DNA of 64,000 nucleotides from a bacterium (GTDB lineage Bacteria > Bdellovibrionota_C > UBA2361 > RFPC01): assembly GCA_030431715.1 (NCBI GenBank), contig JAUIIO010000003.1:62001-126000 (forward strand), read 5' to 3'. Below, piece after piece: positions 16,404 through 24,569 of the stretch (position 1 is its first letter; every line of letters begins with the position of its first letter). The notes below the pieces were generated by a model. That model was not told the DNA's origin. It was given only the letters and a program-made list of their open reading frames with translations, and made no database searches. The position numbers and the translations under genes are program-made.

Positions 16404-17753
16404 ATGGTTCAGCACCGGGACAAGCTACTTAAAGGCGCATATTTTCTTTTTTCCCTTGTCTGGCTCTTTTATGTCTTAGGGCAGAGATTTGCCTGGCTTT
16501 TTGAGATCGATTACCCTCCTACCAAGGATGGATACTTCTACCTTCAAGAATTCAAAATTCGAATGCTTGAGGGGCGATCGTATTATGAAATCAAGTCTGT
16601 TTTCTTTGGAGTCTTCTCGTTTCTTGGAAATTTTCTCGGGCTTCATGAAGTCCAGCTTTATAACTTCACCTATCTAAGCGGCTTATCGTTTTTTACGGTA
16701 GCTATCCTGCTACTTGCAGGTAAACGAGAGAATCTTTGGATATTGCCATCGCTTTGTGCTCTTTTTTGGAATTCCGATACACTCTTTTTTTCGAGTTATA
16801 ATTTTTTAGAGTACAGCTTTTCGCTTTGTTTTTTGCTCTTCCTTTTTGCGTTCTATGTGAGATCTGAGTCAGCGCTAACAACAACTCAGAAATTTCTCTG
16901 GCTTCTTATCGCCTGTATTCCGATGAGTATGCACTACTTTACCGCGAGCTGTGGGCTGTTACTGCTGGCATGTCTGATGCCTCGGCCTCGTGGGTTTTAT
17001 CAGGCGTATCTTTATGCTGGGCTCTTTTTCATTCTAAGTGTTATCTACGCAATGGCTCAGAAGGCAGGAAAGACAATCTTTGCTGAGTCTTGGCTACGGC
17101 CCGAGCTCGGTTGGCAGGTTTATTGTCGCCTTTATGGGTGCTCTCCTTTTCAGGAGAGTGAATACTGGCTTTTTACAGCCATTTGGATTTTCTTTGCGTT
17201 GTCACTCTTTGTGTTTAAGCCTCGAAGTAAGGTTACGGTATGGCTTCTTGGGATTATGCTCTTTCTCTCTCTTCCTTTATGGAATACGAAAAATGGCCTC
17301 GCGACAAGGCTCGCCCTTAGCTGCATATGGTTCGGAATACTTCTCCTCTCATCTGCAGTACATAAGAATAGACACTACAGAACATTCGCGGTGGTTGTAT
17401 GTCTATTCGCAGCAACCTTTTGGTTCACTGCACGCCATTCTTTTTGGGGAACAGTTGGCAGACCGACTCATGTTTTTCCACAGTATAAGCCGTTCCTGCA
17501 CAAGCTCATTCCTAAAAATAGTATCGTATTTACTGAGCACGGTATGCAATTTGCGGTGAACTATTATCTGGACATCCATTCTACTACGCGTAGATCAGTC
17601 ACCAGAGACTACGTCAGCCAGTACGTTTTGCGCCGTGTTCGCCGGGGAGACCGCGAGCGGTGTGAATATGTGACTCTGGATACAAGTGTCCAGCCAGGTA
17701 GTAGGCAGTGTTATCTCCTATCGAAAGAGTGGGTTGTGTATAGACTGAAGTAA
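16404..17753 (+). CDS. Polytopic membrane protein, possible GT-C-type glycosyltransferase
   Basis: 449 residues with about ten or eleven hydrophobic segments. One N-terminal membrane segment (about 11-30) is followed by an extracytoplasmic loop DYPPTKDGYFYLQEFKIRML containing acidic residues. That layout resembles GT-C glycosyltransferases, in which the first loop carries the catalytic acid. The last 90 residues form a soluble domain (HKLIPKNSIVFTEHGMQFAV and on), common in lipid-linked sugar transferases. No family signature is strong enough for a firm call, and no clear Shine-Dalgarno sequence precedes the ATG. It stands alone between the alcohol dehydrogenase and the flagellar operon. The gene is likely real; the glycosyltransferase idea is inference from topology. 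Confidence 0.55.
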   Translation: MVQHRDKLLKGAYFLFSLVWLFYVLGQRFAWLFEIDYPPTKDGYFYLQEFKIRMLEGRSYYEIKSVFFGVFSFLGNFLGLHEVQLYNFTYLSGLSFFTVAILLLAGKRENLWILPSLCALFWNSDTLFFSSYNFLEYSFSLCFLLFLFAFYVRSESALTTTQKFLWLLIACIPMSMHYFTASCGLLLLACLMPRPRGFYQAYLYAGLFFILSVIYAMAQKAGKTIFAESWLRPELGWQVYCRLYGCSPFQESEYWLFTAIWIFFALSLFVFKPRSKVTVWLLGIMLFLSLPLWNTKNGLATRLALSCIWFGILLLSSAVHKNRHYRTFAVVVCLFAATFWFTARHSFWGTVGRPTHVFPQYKPFLHKLIPKNSIVFTEHGMQFAVNYYLDIHSTTRRSVTRDYVSQYVLRRVRRGDRERCEYVTLDTSVQPGSRQCYLLSKEWVVYRLK

Positions 17754-18069
17754 GAATTATAGTCCTCTTCCTCTTGCACCAAGTAGCTCAAGTAGCGCGC
17801 CAGAGCTAGGACTGGAGCAATCATCCCCAATCCTTAGCTCTAGCCTTAGTCCCGGCTCCTTATCACCGTGCAGGTGCAAGTGCAGGAGAAAGATGAGGGG
17901 ACAATATAACGACACCACCCCTTTCTGTCGGGTGCCGGTATTTTGGCACTTATGATACGGCCAATCTCGTAACTACCTTAAATTATTAACCTTAGCGTCA
18001 AGGGCAATTTGTGCACACTCCTTGCAATGTATTCCCGTGGATAACCACATTGAAAGTGGGGTAAGAACG
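17754..18069. other. Intergenic region upstream of the flagellar operon
   Basis: 316 bases with no supported gene. Two structured spots are visible. One is an imperfect stem between GAGCTAGGA and TCCTTAGCTC (about 17804-17842). The other is a short dyad GTGCC...GGCAC (17932-17949). A search by eye for sigma-54 (GG-N10-GC) and sigma-28 (GCCGATAA) boxes in front of flgB found no convincing match. The region presumably contains the flgB operon promoter, which I could not assign. Confidence 0.5.
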
Positions 18070-18483
18070 ATGACCAATTTTGTTGATAAGCTATTTGATA
18101 GAACTGTACCAGGAATAACGCACTCGCTTGACCTCTACCTCAAGCGTAATGAAGCAATCACCAGTAATATTGCAAACGCTGAAACTCCAATGTACCGGGC
18201 CGTTGATGTAGATTTCGCCGGTGAGCTTGAGCGAGCATTTGATCCTTCCTCTTCATCCGCACTTAAGAAAACACACTCCAAGCACATGGATCTCTCAGGA
18301 GAAGGAACTTCAAAGTTTGTTGAAGACTATAGTGGTGCAACTCGCGCTGATGGAAACAACGTTGATATCGACATCCAGATGGGAAAGCTGGCACTAAATA
18401 GCGGAAAGTATCAGACCGGAACAAGTCTGGTGCGAAAGAAACTTCAAATGATGCGTATGGCTCTTCGTCAGGCAATGAGATAG
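18070..18483 (+). CDS. flgB: FlgB, flagellar basal-body rod protein
   Basis: 137 residues. Proximal rod subunit, exported through the flagellar type III apparatus. The N-terminal rod motif RNEAITSNIANAETPMYRAV and the C-terminal helix GTSLVRKKLQMMRMALRQAM are typical. The ATG at 18070 follows a GGGGTAAG purine stretch; the frame is open for 16 more codons upstream, but these have no rod-protein pattern. First gene of a collinear flagellar run (flgB, flgC, fliE, fliF, fliH, fliI, fliJ, motE-like). Confidence 0.95.
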   Translation: MTNFVDKLFDRTVPGITHSLDLYLKRNEAITSNIANAETPMYRAVDVDFAGELERAFDPSSSSALKKTHSKHMDLSGEGTSKFVEDYSGATRADGNNVDIDIQMGKLALNSGKYQTGTSLVRKKLQMMRMALRQAMR

Positions 18484-18509
18484 GCCACAGGTAAGAAAGG
18501 AGAACAACT

Positions 18510-18938
18510 ATGTATGATGCAATTGATGTACTCTCAAATGGATTAAGCGTTGCTCGTACGCGAATGAACACACTGGCGTCAAACATCGCCAATGCTGAAA
18601 CAACCCGAACCGATGAGGGTGGCCCGTATAAGCGAAAGGATGTTGTACAGGTAGCACACTCTTCGCAGAGCAAGTTTGATAGTGTGTTAGACAGAATGAC
18701 ACTTTCAAAGCCGCAAGTTATGGCAGTCGTAGAAGACAATGCTGAGCCCAAAATGGTTTTTAAGCCAGGACACCCTGATGCTAATGAAAACGGTTTTGTA
18801 GCGTATCCAAATATTAACATCGTGTCCTCCATGACAGAGATGATGACAGGAGTGCGGTACTATCAGGCACTGGCCGCTGCCGTAAAAGCGACACGTGACA
18901 TGGGACAAGCTGCAGCAAGGATATCAATAAGGTTTTAA
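18510..18938 (+). CDS. flgC: FlgC, flagellar basal-body rod protein
   Basis: 142 residues, the usual FlgC length. The N-terminal rod motif is ARTRMNTLASNIANAETTRT. The mid-region DNAEPKMVFKPGHPDANENG and the C-terminal helix MTGVRYYQALAAAVKATRDM are characteristic of FlgC. A GGAG lies eight bases before the ATG. Spacing to flgB is 26 bases and to fliE ten bases, consistent with one transcript. It forms the proximal rod with FlgB, FlgF and FliE. Confidence 0.96.
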   Translation: MYDAIDVLSNGLSVARTRMNTLASNIANAETTRTDEGGPYKRKDVVQVAHSSQSKFDSVLDRMTLSKPQVMAVVEDNAEPKMVFKPGHPDANENGFVAYPNINIVSSMTEMMTGVRYYQALAAAVKATRDMGQAAARISIRF

Positions 18939-18948
18939 AGGATAAGAC

Positions 18949-19272
18949 ATGGCAATAGATAAAATATCATCATCATTTATGAAACCTGCTCCCATAAAGA
19001 CGTATGAGCAGGTGCAGCAAGGACAACAAACAACAGGCGGAACCGCGAACTCAACTTCATTTAGTGAGCTCTTTGGAGAAGCGATACAGGATGTGAACTC
19101 GTTGCAAGCTGATGCAGATACAAAAATTGAAGGCATGATGACAGGCAAGGGAGTTTCAACGCACTCAGCGATGATCGCCCTTGAGAAAGCAGATATCGCA
19201 TTTCAGCTCATGAACCAGATCAGAGGTAAGATCGTTCGAGCCTATGAAGAAGTAATGAGAACTCAAGTTTAA
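18949..19272 (+). CDS. fliE: FliE, flagellar hook-basal body complex protein
   Basis: 107 residues. FliE links the MS ring to the rod and is among the first substrates exported. The C-terminal part (VSTHSAMIALEKADIAFQLM followed by NQIRGKIVRAYEEVMRTQV) is the conserved FliE signature. The N-terminal third is variable and Gln/Thr-rich, as usual. The start is preceded by AAAGGATAAG. It lies between flgC and fliF in the expected order. Confidence 0.95.
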   Translation: MAIDKISSSFMKPAPIKTYEQVQQGQQTTGGTANSTSFSELFGEAIQDVNSLQADADTKIEGMMTGKGVSTHSAMIALEKADIAFQLMNQIRGKIVRAYEEVMRTQV

Positions 19273-19304
19273 GGTTTTTAGATTAAAGAGAGAGGAGTAG
19301 TTCA

Positions 19305-20951
19305 GTGGCGACACAGATAGACCCGGGTGCCGTTTTAGGTAAGCTAACCGAACAATACGTTAAATTACCGCTTGTTCAAAAAATTCTGATACCGGTCCTT
19401 ATAATAGGGTCCGCTATGGGAATAATTTATGTATCAAAGTGGGCTAATAAGCCTGAGTACGTGACTCTGTACTCAGACCTTGAACCTGTAGATTCCGCAG
19501 CGGTTATTGAAAAGCTCAAGGACATGAAAATTAGCTATGAGGTAAGGGGTGGGGGCTCTGTTATCGCCATCTCGCCACCTGATATGGTTCATGAAACACG
19601 CATGACTCTTGCCGGAGATGGAGTGCCGCAGGGCGGCGTTGTCGGCCTTGAAATATTTGAAGCTGCTGAGCTTGGTACCACGACCTTCCAAGAAAAAGTA
19701 AAGTTTATGCGCGCTATTCAGGGTGAGCTTGAACGTACGATCACCTCCCTAGAAGCAATATCAACAGCACGTGTTCATATTGCTCAACCAGAAAAGAGTG
19801 TTTTTGCCAACCGGGGGAGTAAGACAACAGCTTCAGTGATGCTTCGTCTGGCTTCTCGAAATGGTCTGAGTAATAAGCAAATTAAGGGCATAGCTCAACT
19901 CGTCTCAGGGAGTGTTGAAGGGCTTGCCACTGAAGATGTCACCATTCTTGATTCTCAAGGAACTCTTCTTACTTCACCTGAAGGTGAGAATGAAGAGACT
20001 ATGGAGGCAGAAGCGACACGACTCACGTATCAACGAGAGATAGAGCAGGGATATGTGAGAAGAATTGAGCAGATGCTCACACGAGTGCTCGGGCCTGGAA
20101 AGGCGATCGCGCGCGTAACAGCCGACATGGACTTTACTCAGAGTGAGCGTGAAGAGGAAAGCTATGATCCCGGAGGACAGGTCCTTCGTTCTGAGAGAAT
20201 TGTTACCGAAGGTCGTGGGGAAGCTATACGTGGAGGAATCCCAGGCGTAGTTTCAAACGTTGGTGATGGAGAGCAAGAGATTCTTGGAACTCCAGGCTCG
20301 GCTGCAGATAGAAATGAAGAAGTGAGAAACTATGAAGTCTCACGTGCTGTATCAAGAACAAAATCTCCACAGGGAAGCTTAAAGAAACTCTCGGTAGCCG
20401 TAATTGTTGACGGTGAATACGACGAGGTGCTCGGAGAAGAAGGCCAAGTACAAGATCGTACCTTCGTACCACTTGAAAGCGAAACACTTGTCCAGATTGA
20501 GAGTGTTGTGAAGAGTGCTGTCGGGTATGACCCAAGTCGTGGCGATACTGTTACGGTTGAAAACATCCCTTTTAGTGAGCCGCCAGTTGATCTTGTGAGT
20601 CAACTTGAAGCGAAAGCTACCCAAGATATGATCTTTAACGGGATATATCGTACTGGACCTCTTCTTTTCTTACTCCTGTTCTTCTTCTTCATCGTGAGAC
20701 CTCTTGTGAAGTTTCTTATCACTCCAACAGATGCTGAGCTTGACCTTGAGAGGCTTCTACCTACCGGCGTGAAAGAGCTGGAGCAAGAGCTTGAAGCCGA
20801 GAGAGCAAGAGCGAATGTGCCTACTTTTGAGCCTTCAATCGATCTCGATCAGCTTGAAGAGCTTATGTCAGAGAACTCACGGATTGTTCAGGAGAACCCA
20901 CATCAAGCCGCGCTGCTTATACGCTACTGGCTAAATGATGGAAGACTGTAA
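19305..20951 (+). CDS. fliF: FliF, flagellar MS-ring protein
   Basis: 548 residues. The MS ring is the membrane base of the flagellum and houses the export gate. Membrane segment 1 is at about residues 27-46 and the second at about 446-468 (LLFLLLFFFFIVRP). Between them are the YscJ/FliF ring-building domains (YVTLYSDLEPVDSAAVIEKL, then ARVHIAQPEKSVFA) and the periplasmic FliF region. The last 25 residues (IVQENPHQAALLIRYWL and on) are the FliG-binding tail and are intact. This is notable because fliG, normally the next gene, is absent here. Translation starts at GTG 19305 behind GAGAGGAG. Confidence 0.96.
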   Translation: MATQIDPGAVLGKLTEQYVKLPLVQKILIPVLIIGSAMGIIYVSKWANKPEYVTLYSDLEPVDSAAVIEKLKDMKISYEVRGGGSVIAISPPDMVHETRMTLAGDGVPQGGVVGLEIFEAAELGTTTFQEKVKFMRAIQGELERTITSLEAISTARVHIAQPEKSVFANRGSKTTASVMLRLASRNGLSNKQIKGIAQLVSGSVEGLATEDVTILDSQGTLLTSPEGENEETMEAEATRLTYQREIEQGYVRRIEQMLTRVLGPGKAIARVTADMDFTQSEREEESYDPGGQVLRSERIVTEGRGEAIRGGIPGVVSNVGDGEQEILGTPGSAADRNEEVRNYEVSRAVSRTKSPQGSLKKLSVAVIVDGEYDEVLGEEGQVQDRTFVPLESETLVQIESVVKSAVGYDPSRGDTVTVENIPFSEPPVDLVSQLEAKATQDMIFNGIYRTGPLLFLLLFFFFIVRPLVKFLITPTDAELDLERLLPTGVKELEQELEAERARANVPTFEPSIDLDQLEELMSENSRIVQENPHQAALLIRYWLNDGRL

Positions 20952-20979
20952 CGCGTTCAAGATAGCAGAGGAATAAAGA

Positions 20980-21786
20980 ATGTCAGAAGAGTTTCATGTT
21001 GACCAAGAGTCTCAGGGCTCATATCAGGAGACCCCTTATGAGGATGCTTCGTGGGAAATTGTTGGTGAGCTAGAAGAAGCCCATGAGTTCATTCCAATGG
21101 AGCTTCCGGTTGTTAAAGGGGAAGAGTTTGTTGTTGACCCCATGTTTGCAGACTACGGGGGCCTTCCCCAATCAGATGCCCCAAAGAGATGGCACTTGCC
21201 TGAGAATCAGGCCTTTTCAGGTGACACTACGGATGCTGACCATGAACGTGAGATAGAAGAACTCAAAAAGGAGTTTGAGCAGAAGCTTGAGCTTGCTAAA
21301 GAGGCAGCATTTGAGGCTGGAAAAGTTGAAGGAATAACCGCAGGAGCTGAAAAGAGTAATGAGCGGTTTTCTAAAATGGAAGGAAGCTTTGGTAATATAG
21401 CGAAAGATCTTGAACGACAGATTCAAGAGATCTTGGCTAAAGTGGAAAAGGATGCTGTACAGCTTTCACTTCAAATATCTAAGAAATTACTTGATACCGC
21501 AGTTGATATTAACCCTGAGTATATCGTTGAGATCGTGCGTGAAGCTATTGGCCAGACGGGCACGGCGCTTATCCGTAAGGTGCGCGTAAGTAACGAAGAT
21601 CTTGAGTTCATTGATGTGCTTGGTGTGCGTAAAGCGATGAAAGAGTATGACGGAAGCTGGGAGTTTGAAGGTGATAGCACGATTAAGTCAGGGTGTGTCG
21701 TTGAGACCTCGGCTGGTGAGATAGACTACCAGCTTGATAAAGCGTGGGAGCGAATCCGAGATAATGTAGTAAAGGTGGTACGATGA
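20980..21786 (+). CDS. fliH: FliH, flagellar export ATPase regulator
   Basis: 268 residues. FliH is the stator-like partner that holds the FliI ATPase at the export gate. The first 90 residues are acidic and low in conservation. A coiled-coil stretch follows (HEREIEELKKEFEQKLELAK). The C-terminal domain (QLSLQISKKLLDTAVDINPE, then GCVVETSAGEIDYQLDKAWE) is the conserved FliH/HrpE fold. The stop overlaps the fliI start by four bases (ATGA). Translational coupling with fliI fits the 2:1 FliH-FliI complex. Confidence 0.9.
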   Translation: MSEEFHVDQESQGSYQETPYEDASWEIVGELEEAHEFIPMELPVVKGEEFVVDPMFADYGGLPQSDAPKRWHLPENQAFSGDTTDADHEREIEELKKEFEQKLELAKEAAFEAGKVEGITAGAEKSNERFSKMEGSFGNIAKDLERQIQEILAKVEKDAVQLSLQISKKLLDTAVDINPEYIVEIVREAIGQTGTALIRKVRVSNEDLEFIDVLGVRKAMKEYDGSWEFEGDSTIKSGCVVETSAGEIDYQLDKAWERIRDNVVKVVR

Positions 21787-23129
21787 GTTCTGTTTTCTCT
21801 GAAGCAAGCACGGCTGTAAAATTTACAAGTAACTTTGAGCTGCGCGGAGTTGTAACTGATGTGCGTGGTCTCGTTATTGAGGGCAATGGCCCATTTGTTT
21901 CAGTAGGGTCTTCTGTACATATCGTTTCAGGTCGTCAGGTTATTGATGCTCAGGTTGTAGGCTTTCGTAAAGATAAGATTCTCATTATGCCGTACGAAGA
22001 GCCGCAAGGAATCGCACCTGGAGCAACTATTATCTCATCTGGGTCAGAGGATGAGGTGCTGGTATCAGATGCTCTGCTTGGTCGCGTAATCGATGGGATG
22101 GGAAATCCAATTGATCAGAGACCACTTCCTCAGATGAGTCATAAAGTTCCGCTTTTTACGAGTCCTCCGAATCCGGTAACCAGAAAGAGAGTAGAAGAGC
22201 CGTTTGATCTCGGTGTGCGAGCCATGAATAGCTTTCTCACGATGGGCATGGGGCAACGTGTAGGGATTATGGCCGGCTCAGGTGTGGGGAAATCTACACT
22301 TCTTGGCATGATCGCAAAGCACTCTGAGAGTGATATTAACGTGATTGGTCTTATTGGAGAGAGGGGCCGTGAGGTACGTGAGTTTATTGAGCGAGATCTC
22401 GGCCCAGAAGGCCTGAAGCGGTCAGTTGTCGTAGTTGCTACAGGTAACGAATCTGCACTGCTGCGCATTCGTGCCGCCTTCTATGCGACCTCCATTGCTG
22501 AGTACTTCCGTGATCAAGGAAAACGAGTAGTGTTGATGCTTGATTCTGTAACCAGATTTGCCATGGCTCAGCGAGAAGTTGGTCTTGCAATTGGTGAGCC
22601 GCCAAGTACCCGTGGGTATACCCCCTCAGTTTTCTCGCTTCTGCCAAAACTTCTTGAACGAGCAGGAACGAGCGAAGCTGAAGGAGTTATAAGTGCTCTC
22701 TATACCGTGCTTGTAGAGGGAGATGACATGAATGAGCCGATTGCAGATGCCACACGCGGTATTCTTGATGGGCACGTTGTGCTCAGTCGTGCGCTTGCAA
22801 GTAAAGGGCACTATCCAGCAATAGAAATATTAGAGAGTACCTCACGTGTTATGAGTGAGATTGTTTCAGAGGAAGTACTTGATACAGCTGCTGCTGCAAG
22901 AGAGCTTCTTGCAACGTACCGTGAGACAGAAGATCTGATCACCATTGGGGCGTATAAGCCGGGGCAGAATCCAAAGGTGGATAAAGCGGTACTGGCGATT
23001 GATGAGCTTAACGCGTACTTAAAGCAAAAACCTTCGCAAAAGGTTTCGCTTGAAGATAGCTGGGCGATGTTAAAAGAGATTGTAAACAAAAAACGTGAGT
23101 ATAAACCTCAAGGACAAGCGGGAGCATAG
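21783..23129 (+). CDS. fliI: FliI, flagellum-specific ATP synthase
   Basis: 448 residues. F1-beta-like hexameric ATPase that energises substrate unfolding at the export gate. Walker A is AGSGVGKST (164-172). The catalytic-Glu region is IGLIGERGREVREFI. Walker B is VVLMLDSVTRFA, followed by REVGLAIGEPPSTRGYTPSV, all diagnostic of the type III ATPase group. The N-terminal barrel (1-100) is complete and the length matches the family. Confidence 0.97.
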   Translation: MSSVFSEASTAVKFTSNFELRGVVTDVRGLVIEGNGPFVSVGSSVHIVSGRQVIDAQVVGFRKDKILIMPYEEPQGIAPGATIISSGSEDEVLVSDALLGRVIDGMGNPIDQRPLPQMSHKVPLFTSPPNPVTRKRVEEPFDLGVRAMNSFLTMGMGQRVGIMAGSGVGKSTLLGMIAKHSESDINVIGLIGERGREVREFIERDLGPEGLKRSVVVVATGNESALLRIRAAFYATSIAEYFRDQGKRVVLMLDSVTRFAMAQREVGLAIGEPPSTRGYTPSVFSLLPKLLERAGTSEAEGVISALYTVLVEGDDMNEPIADATRGILDGHVVLSRALASKGHYPAIEILESTSRVMSEIVSEEVLDTAAAARELLATYRETEDLITIGAYKPGQNPKVDKAVLAIDELNAYLKQKPSQKVSLEDSWAMLKEIVNKKREYKPQGQAGA

Positions 23130-23132
23130 AGA

Positions 23133-23558
23133 ATGAAGAAGTTTCGCTTTCGTTTGGAGAAGGTACTTGAATATCTCACAACTGTTCGAGATGAGAAGAA
23201 AAAAATTCTTCTACAAGCGAACGCGGCAGTAACGGTTATTGAGGAACGAATTGAGTACCTTGAGGAACAGCTCGTGAGCCATAACCGGAGTGAAGAAACT
23301 ACTGTTGAGGCTCTAGAGCTTCAATCGTTGTATGTGGAGCGAGTTCAGTCTGAGATAGAGAAGGCTGAAGAGGAGCTCGAGGAGCGGAAGAAAGAGGCTG
23401 AAGCGGCGCTCGTTGAATATCAGGTTGCAGCTAAAAATGTAGAGGTACTTGAGAAGCTTAAAGAGAAGAAGAAGGAAACGTACGACGAAGAGCTCGAAAA
23501 AGAAGAAGAGAAATTTTTAAATGAATTAAGTGTAATGAAAGGAATAACGCTGGAGTAA
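23133..23558 (+). CDS. fliJ: FliJ, flagellar export chaperone/stalk protein
   Basis: 141 residues and almost entirely an antiparallel coiled coil rich in Glu and Lys. It begins with the FliJ opening FRFRLEKVLEYLTTVRDEKK. In the export ATPase FliJ sits in the FliI ring like the gamma subunit of F1. It starts three bases after the fliI stop. Identification rests on position, size and the FRFRLEKVL start; coiled-coil proteins are otherwise poorly conserved. Confidence 0.85.
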   Translation: MKKFRFRLEKVLEYLTTVRDEKKKILLQANAAVTVIEERIEYLEEQLVSHNRSEETTVEALELQSLYVERVQSEIEKAEEELEERKKEAEAALVEYQVAAKNVEVLEKLKEKKKETYDEELEKEEEKFLNELSVMKGITLE

Positions 23559-23563
23559 AGAAC

Positions 23564-24358
23564 ATGAAACAGAAAAAACTCACCCGTTCACAAGCAGAAG
23601 AACTTTATAAGGATCTAAGAAGCACAATGAAAGATATGAAAAGTAAAGGTGGCGCCATACCCGGAAAAGCATCGACACAGAAGATTGCGAAAGATATTGC
23701 ACAAGCAATTAAGGATGGTATGAAAAAAGATGAAGCTAACGGTGTCTTTGATAATGAGTCTGCTATGCCAGGTGACAGTGCGATGTCATTTAGCGCTTTC
23801 CCTGCTCCGCAAAGAAGTGGCCCCCTTGCGGCTCTTGCCTTTGTGCTTCTCTGTGCCTTTGGGAAGTTCGCGTTTACAGCTCTTGAAGCTACCGGAGTAC
23901 TCACCGTACCAACGGCTCACGCTACCATGAGCATGGAGATGCCTCGTCAGATGTTTAAATCTGGTCAGTATACTCGTGACGAAGTTCAGCTTCTAAAGAG
24001 TCTGGATGCGCGAAGGGTTGAGCTTGAGGAGCGCAATGACAAGCTAAGTGCTCGTGAGTCAGATTTAGATAATAGAGATCGTGAGTTCGCTGCCAAGCTT
24101 ACTCAAATTCGTGAGCTTACAGATAAGCTTAAGGCTCATCGTCAGAAGTCAGAGAAAAAACGCAGCACGCAACTAGAACAACTTGCCAATGTGTACGGCT
24201 CTATGAATCCAAAAGAAGCAGCTATTCTTATTGAGCAGCTCGATGTAACAATTGCTCTTGGGCTCATTGAACGGATGCCAGAGAAACGAATCGGTCAGAT
24301 CTTGTCTCTCATGAGCCCAGACCGCGCCCTGACACTTACACGTATGCTTAGCCAATAA
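23564..24358 (+). CDS. MotE-like protein (MgtE-N domain, membrane-anchored)
   Basis: 264 residues. The N-terminal 85 residues are basic and cytoplasmic. One membrane segment follows (about 88-107), then a periplasmic coiled coil (about 140-210). The C-terminal helical domain (YGSMNPKEAAILIEQLDVTI followed by ALGLIERMPEKRIGQILSLM) matches MgtE-N/MotE-type domains. MotE proteins are stator chaperones that work with MotC in some motile bacteria and often follow fliJ. The long basic cytoplasmic N-terminus is unusual for MotE, so this may be a fused or divergent form. Confidence 0.75.
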   Translation: MKQKKLTRSQAEELYKDLRSTMKDMKSKGGAIPGKASTQKIAKDIAQAIKDGMKKDEANGVFDNESAMPGDSAMSFSAFPAPQRSGPLAALAFVLLCAFGKFAFTALEATGVLTVPTAHATMSMEMPRQMFKSGQYTRDEVQLLKSLDARRVELEERNDKLSARESDLDNRDREFAAKLTQIRELTDKLKAHRQKSEKKRSTQLEQLANVYGSMNPKEAAILIEQLDVTIALGLIERMPEKRIGQILSLMSPDRALTLTRMLSQ

Positions 24359-24373
24359 CGGATAAGCCGGATT

Positions 24374-24526
24374 GTCATTGCGAGGAGCTGAGACCGCAGG
24401 TCGAACGACGAAGCAAGCCCCCATCTAGCAGGCGTATTTAGTGTATTTATCTTACTACGCTAACCACCATTATGGATCACGCAGGTCGAACGACAGCTTG
24501 TCAGCCATAGCTTTATGCGACGGCTG
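24374..24526. repeat. Bipartite intergenic repeat, copy 1
   Basis: About 153 bases. The conserved left module starts GTCATTGCGAGGAGC and ends near GAAGCAAGCCCCCATC. The conserved right module is CGAACGACAGCTTGTCAGCC plus ATAGCTTTATGCGACGGCT. A variable centre of roughly 55 bases separates them. Copies 2 and 3 are at 38938 and 41636. It lies between convergent genes, after the flagellar operon. The left module contains a small hairpin GACC-GCA-GGTC. Confidence 0.9.
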
Positions 24527-24569
24527 ATTTTGCATGTTTACTCAATAGCAATATCGATCGCGTTAAATA

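Noticed and set aside
17754..18069. Possible sigma-54 promoter before flgB
   Set aside because: GG and GC pairs near 17945 and 18001 do not have the required ten-base spacing, so no -24/-12 element is supported.
24374..24526. Insertion sequence
   Set aside because: The repeat has no transposase gene and is only about 150 bases; a non-autonomous element remains possible but no IS ends or target duplications were established.
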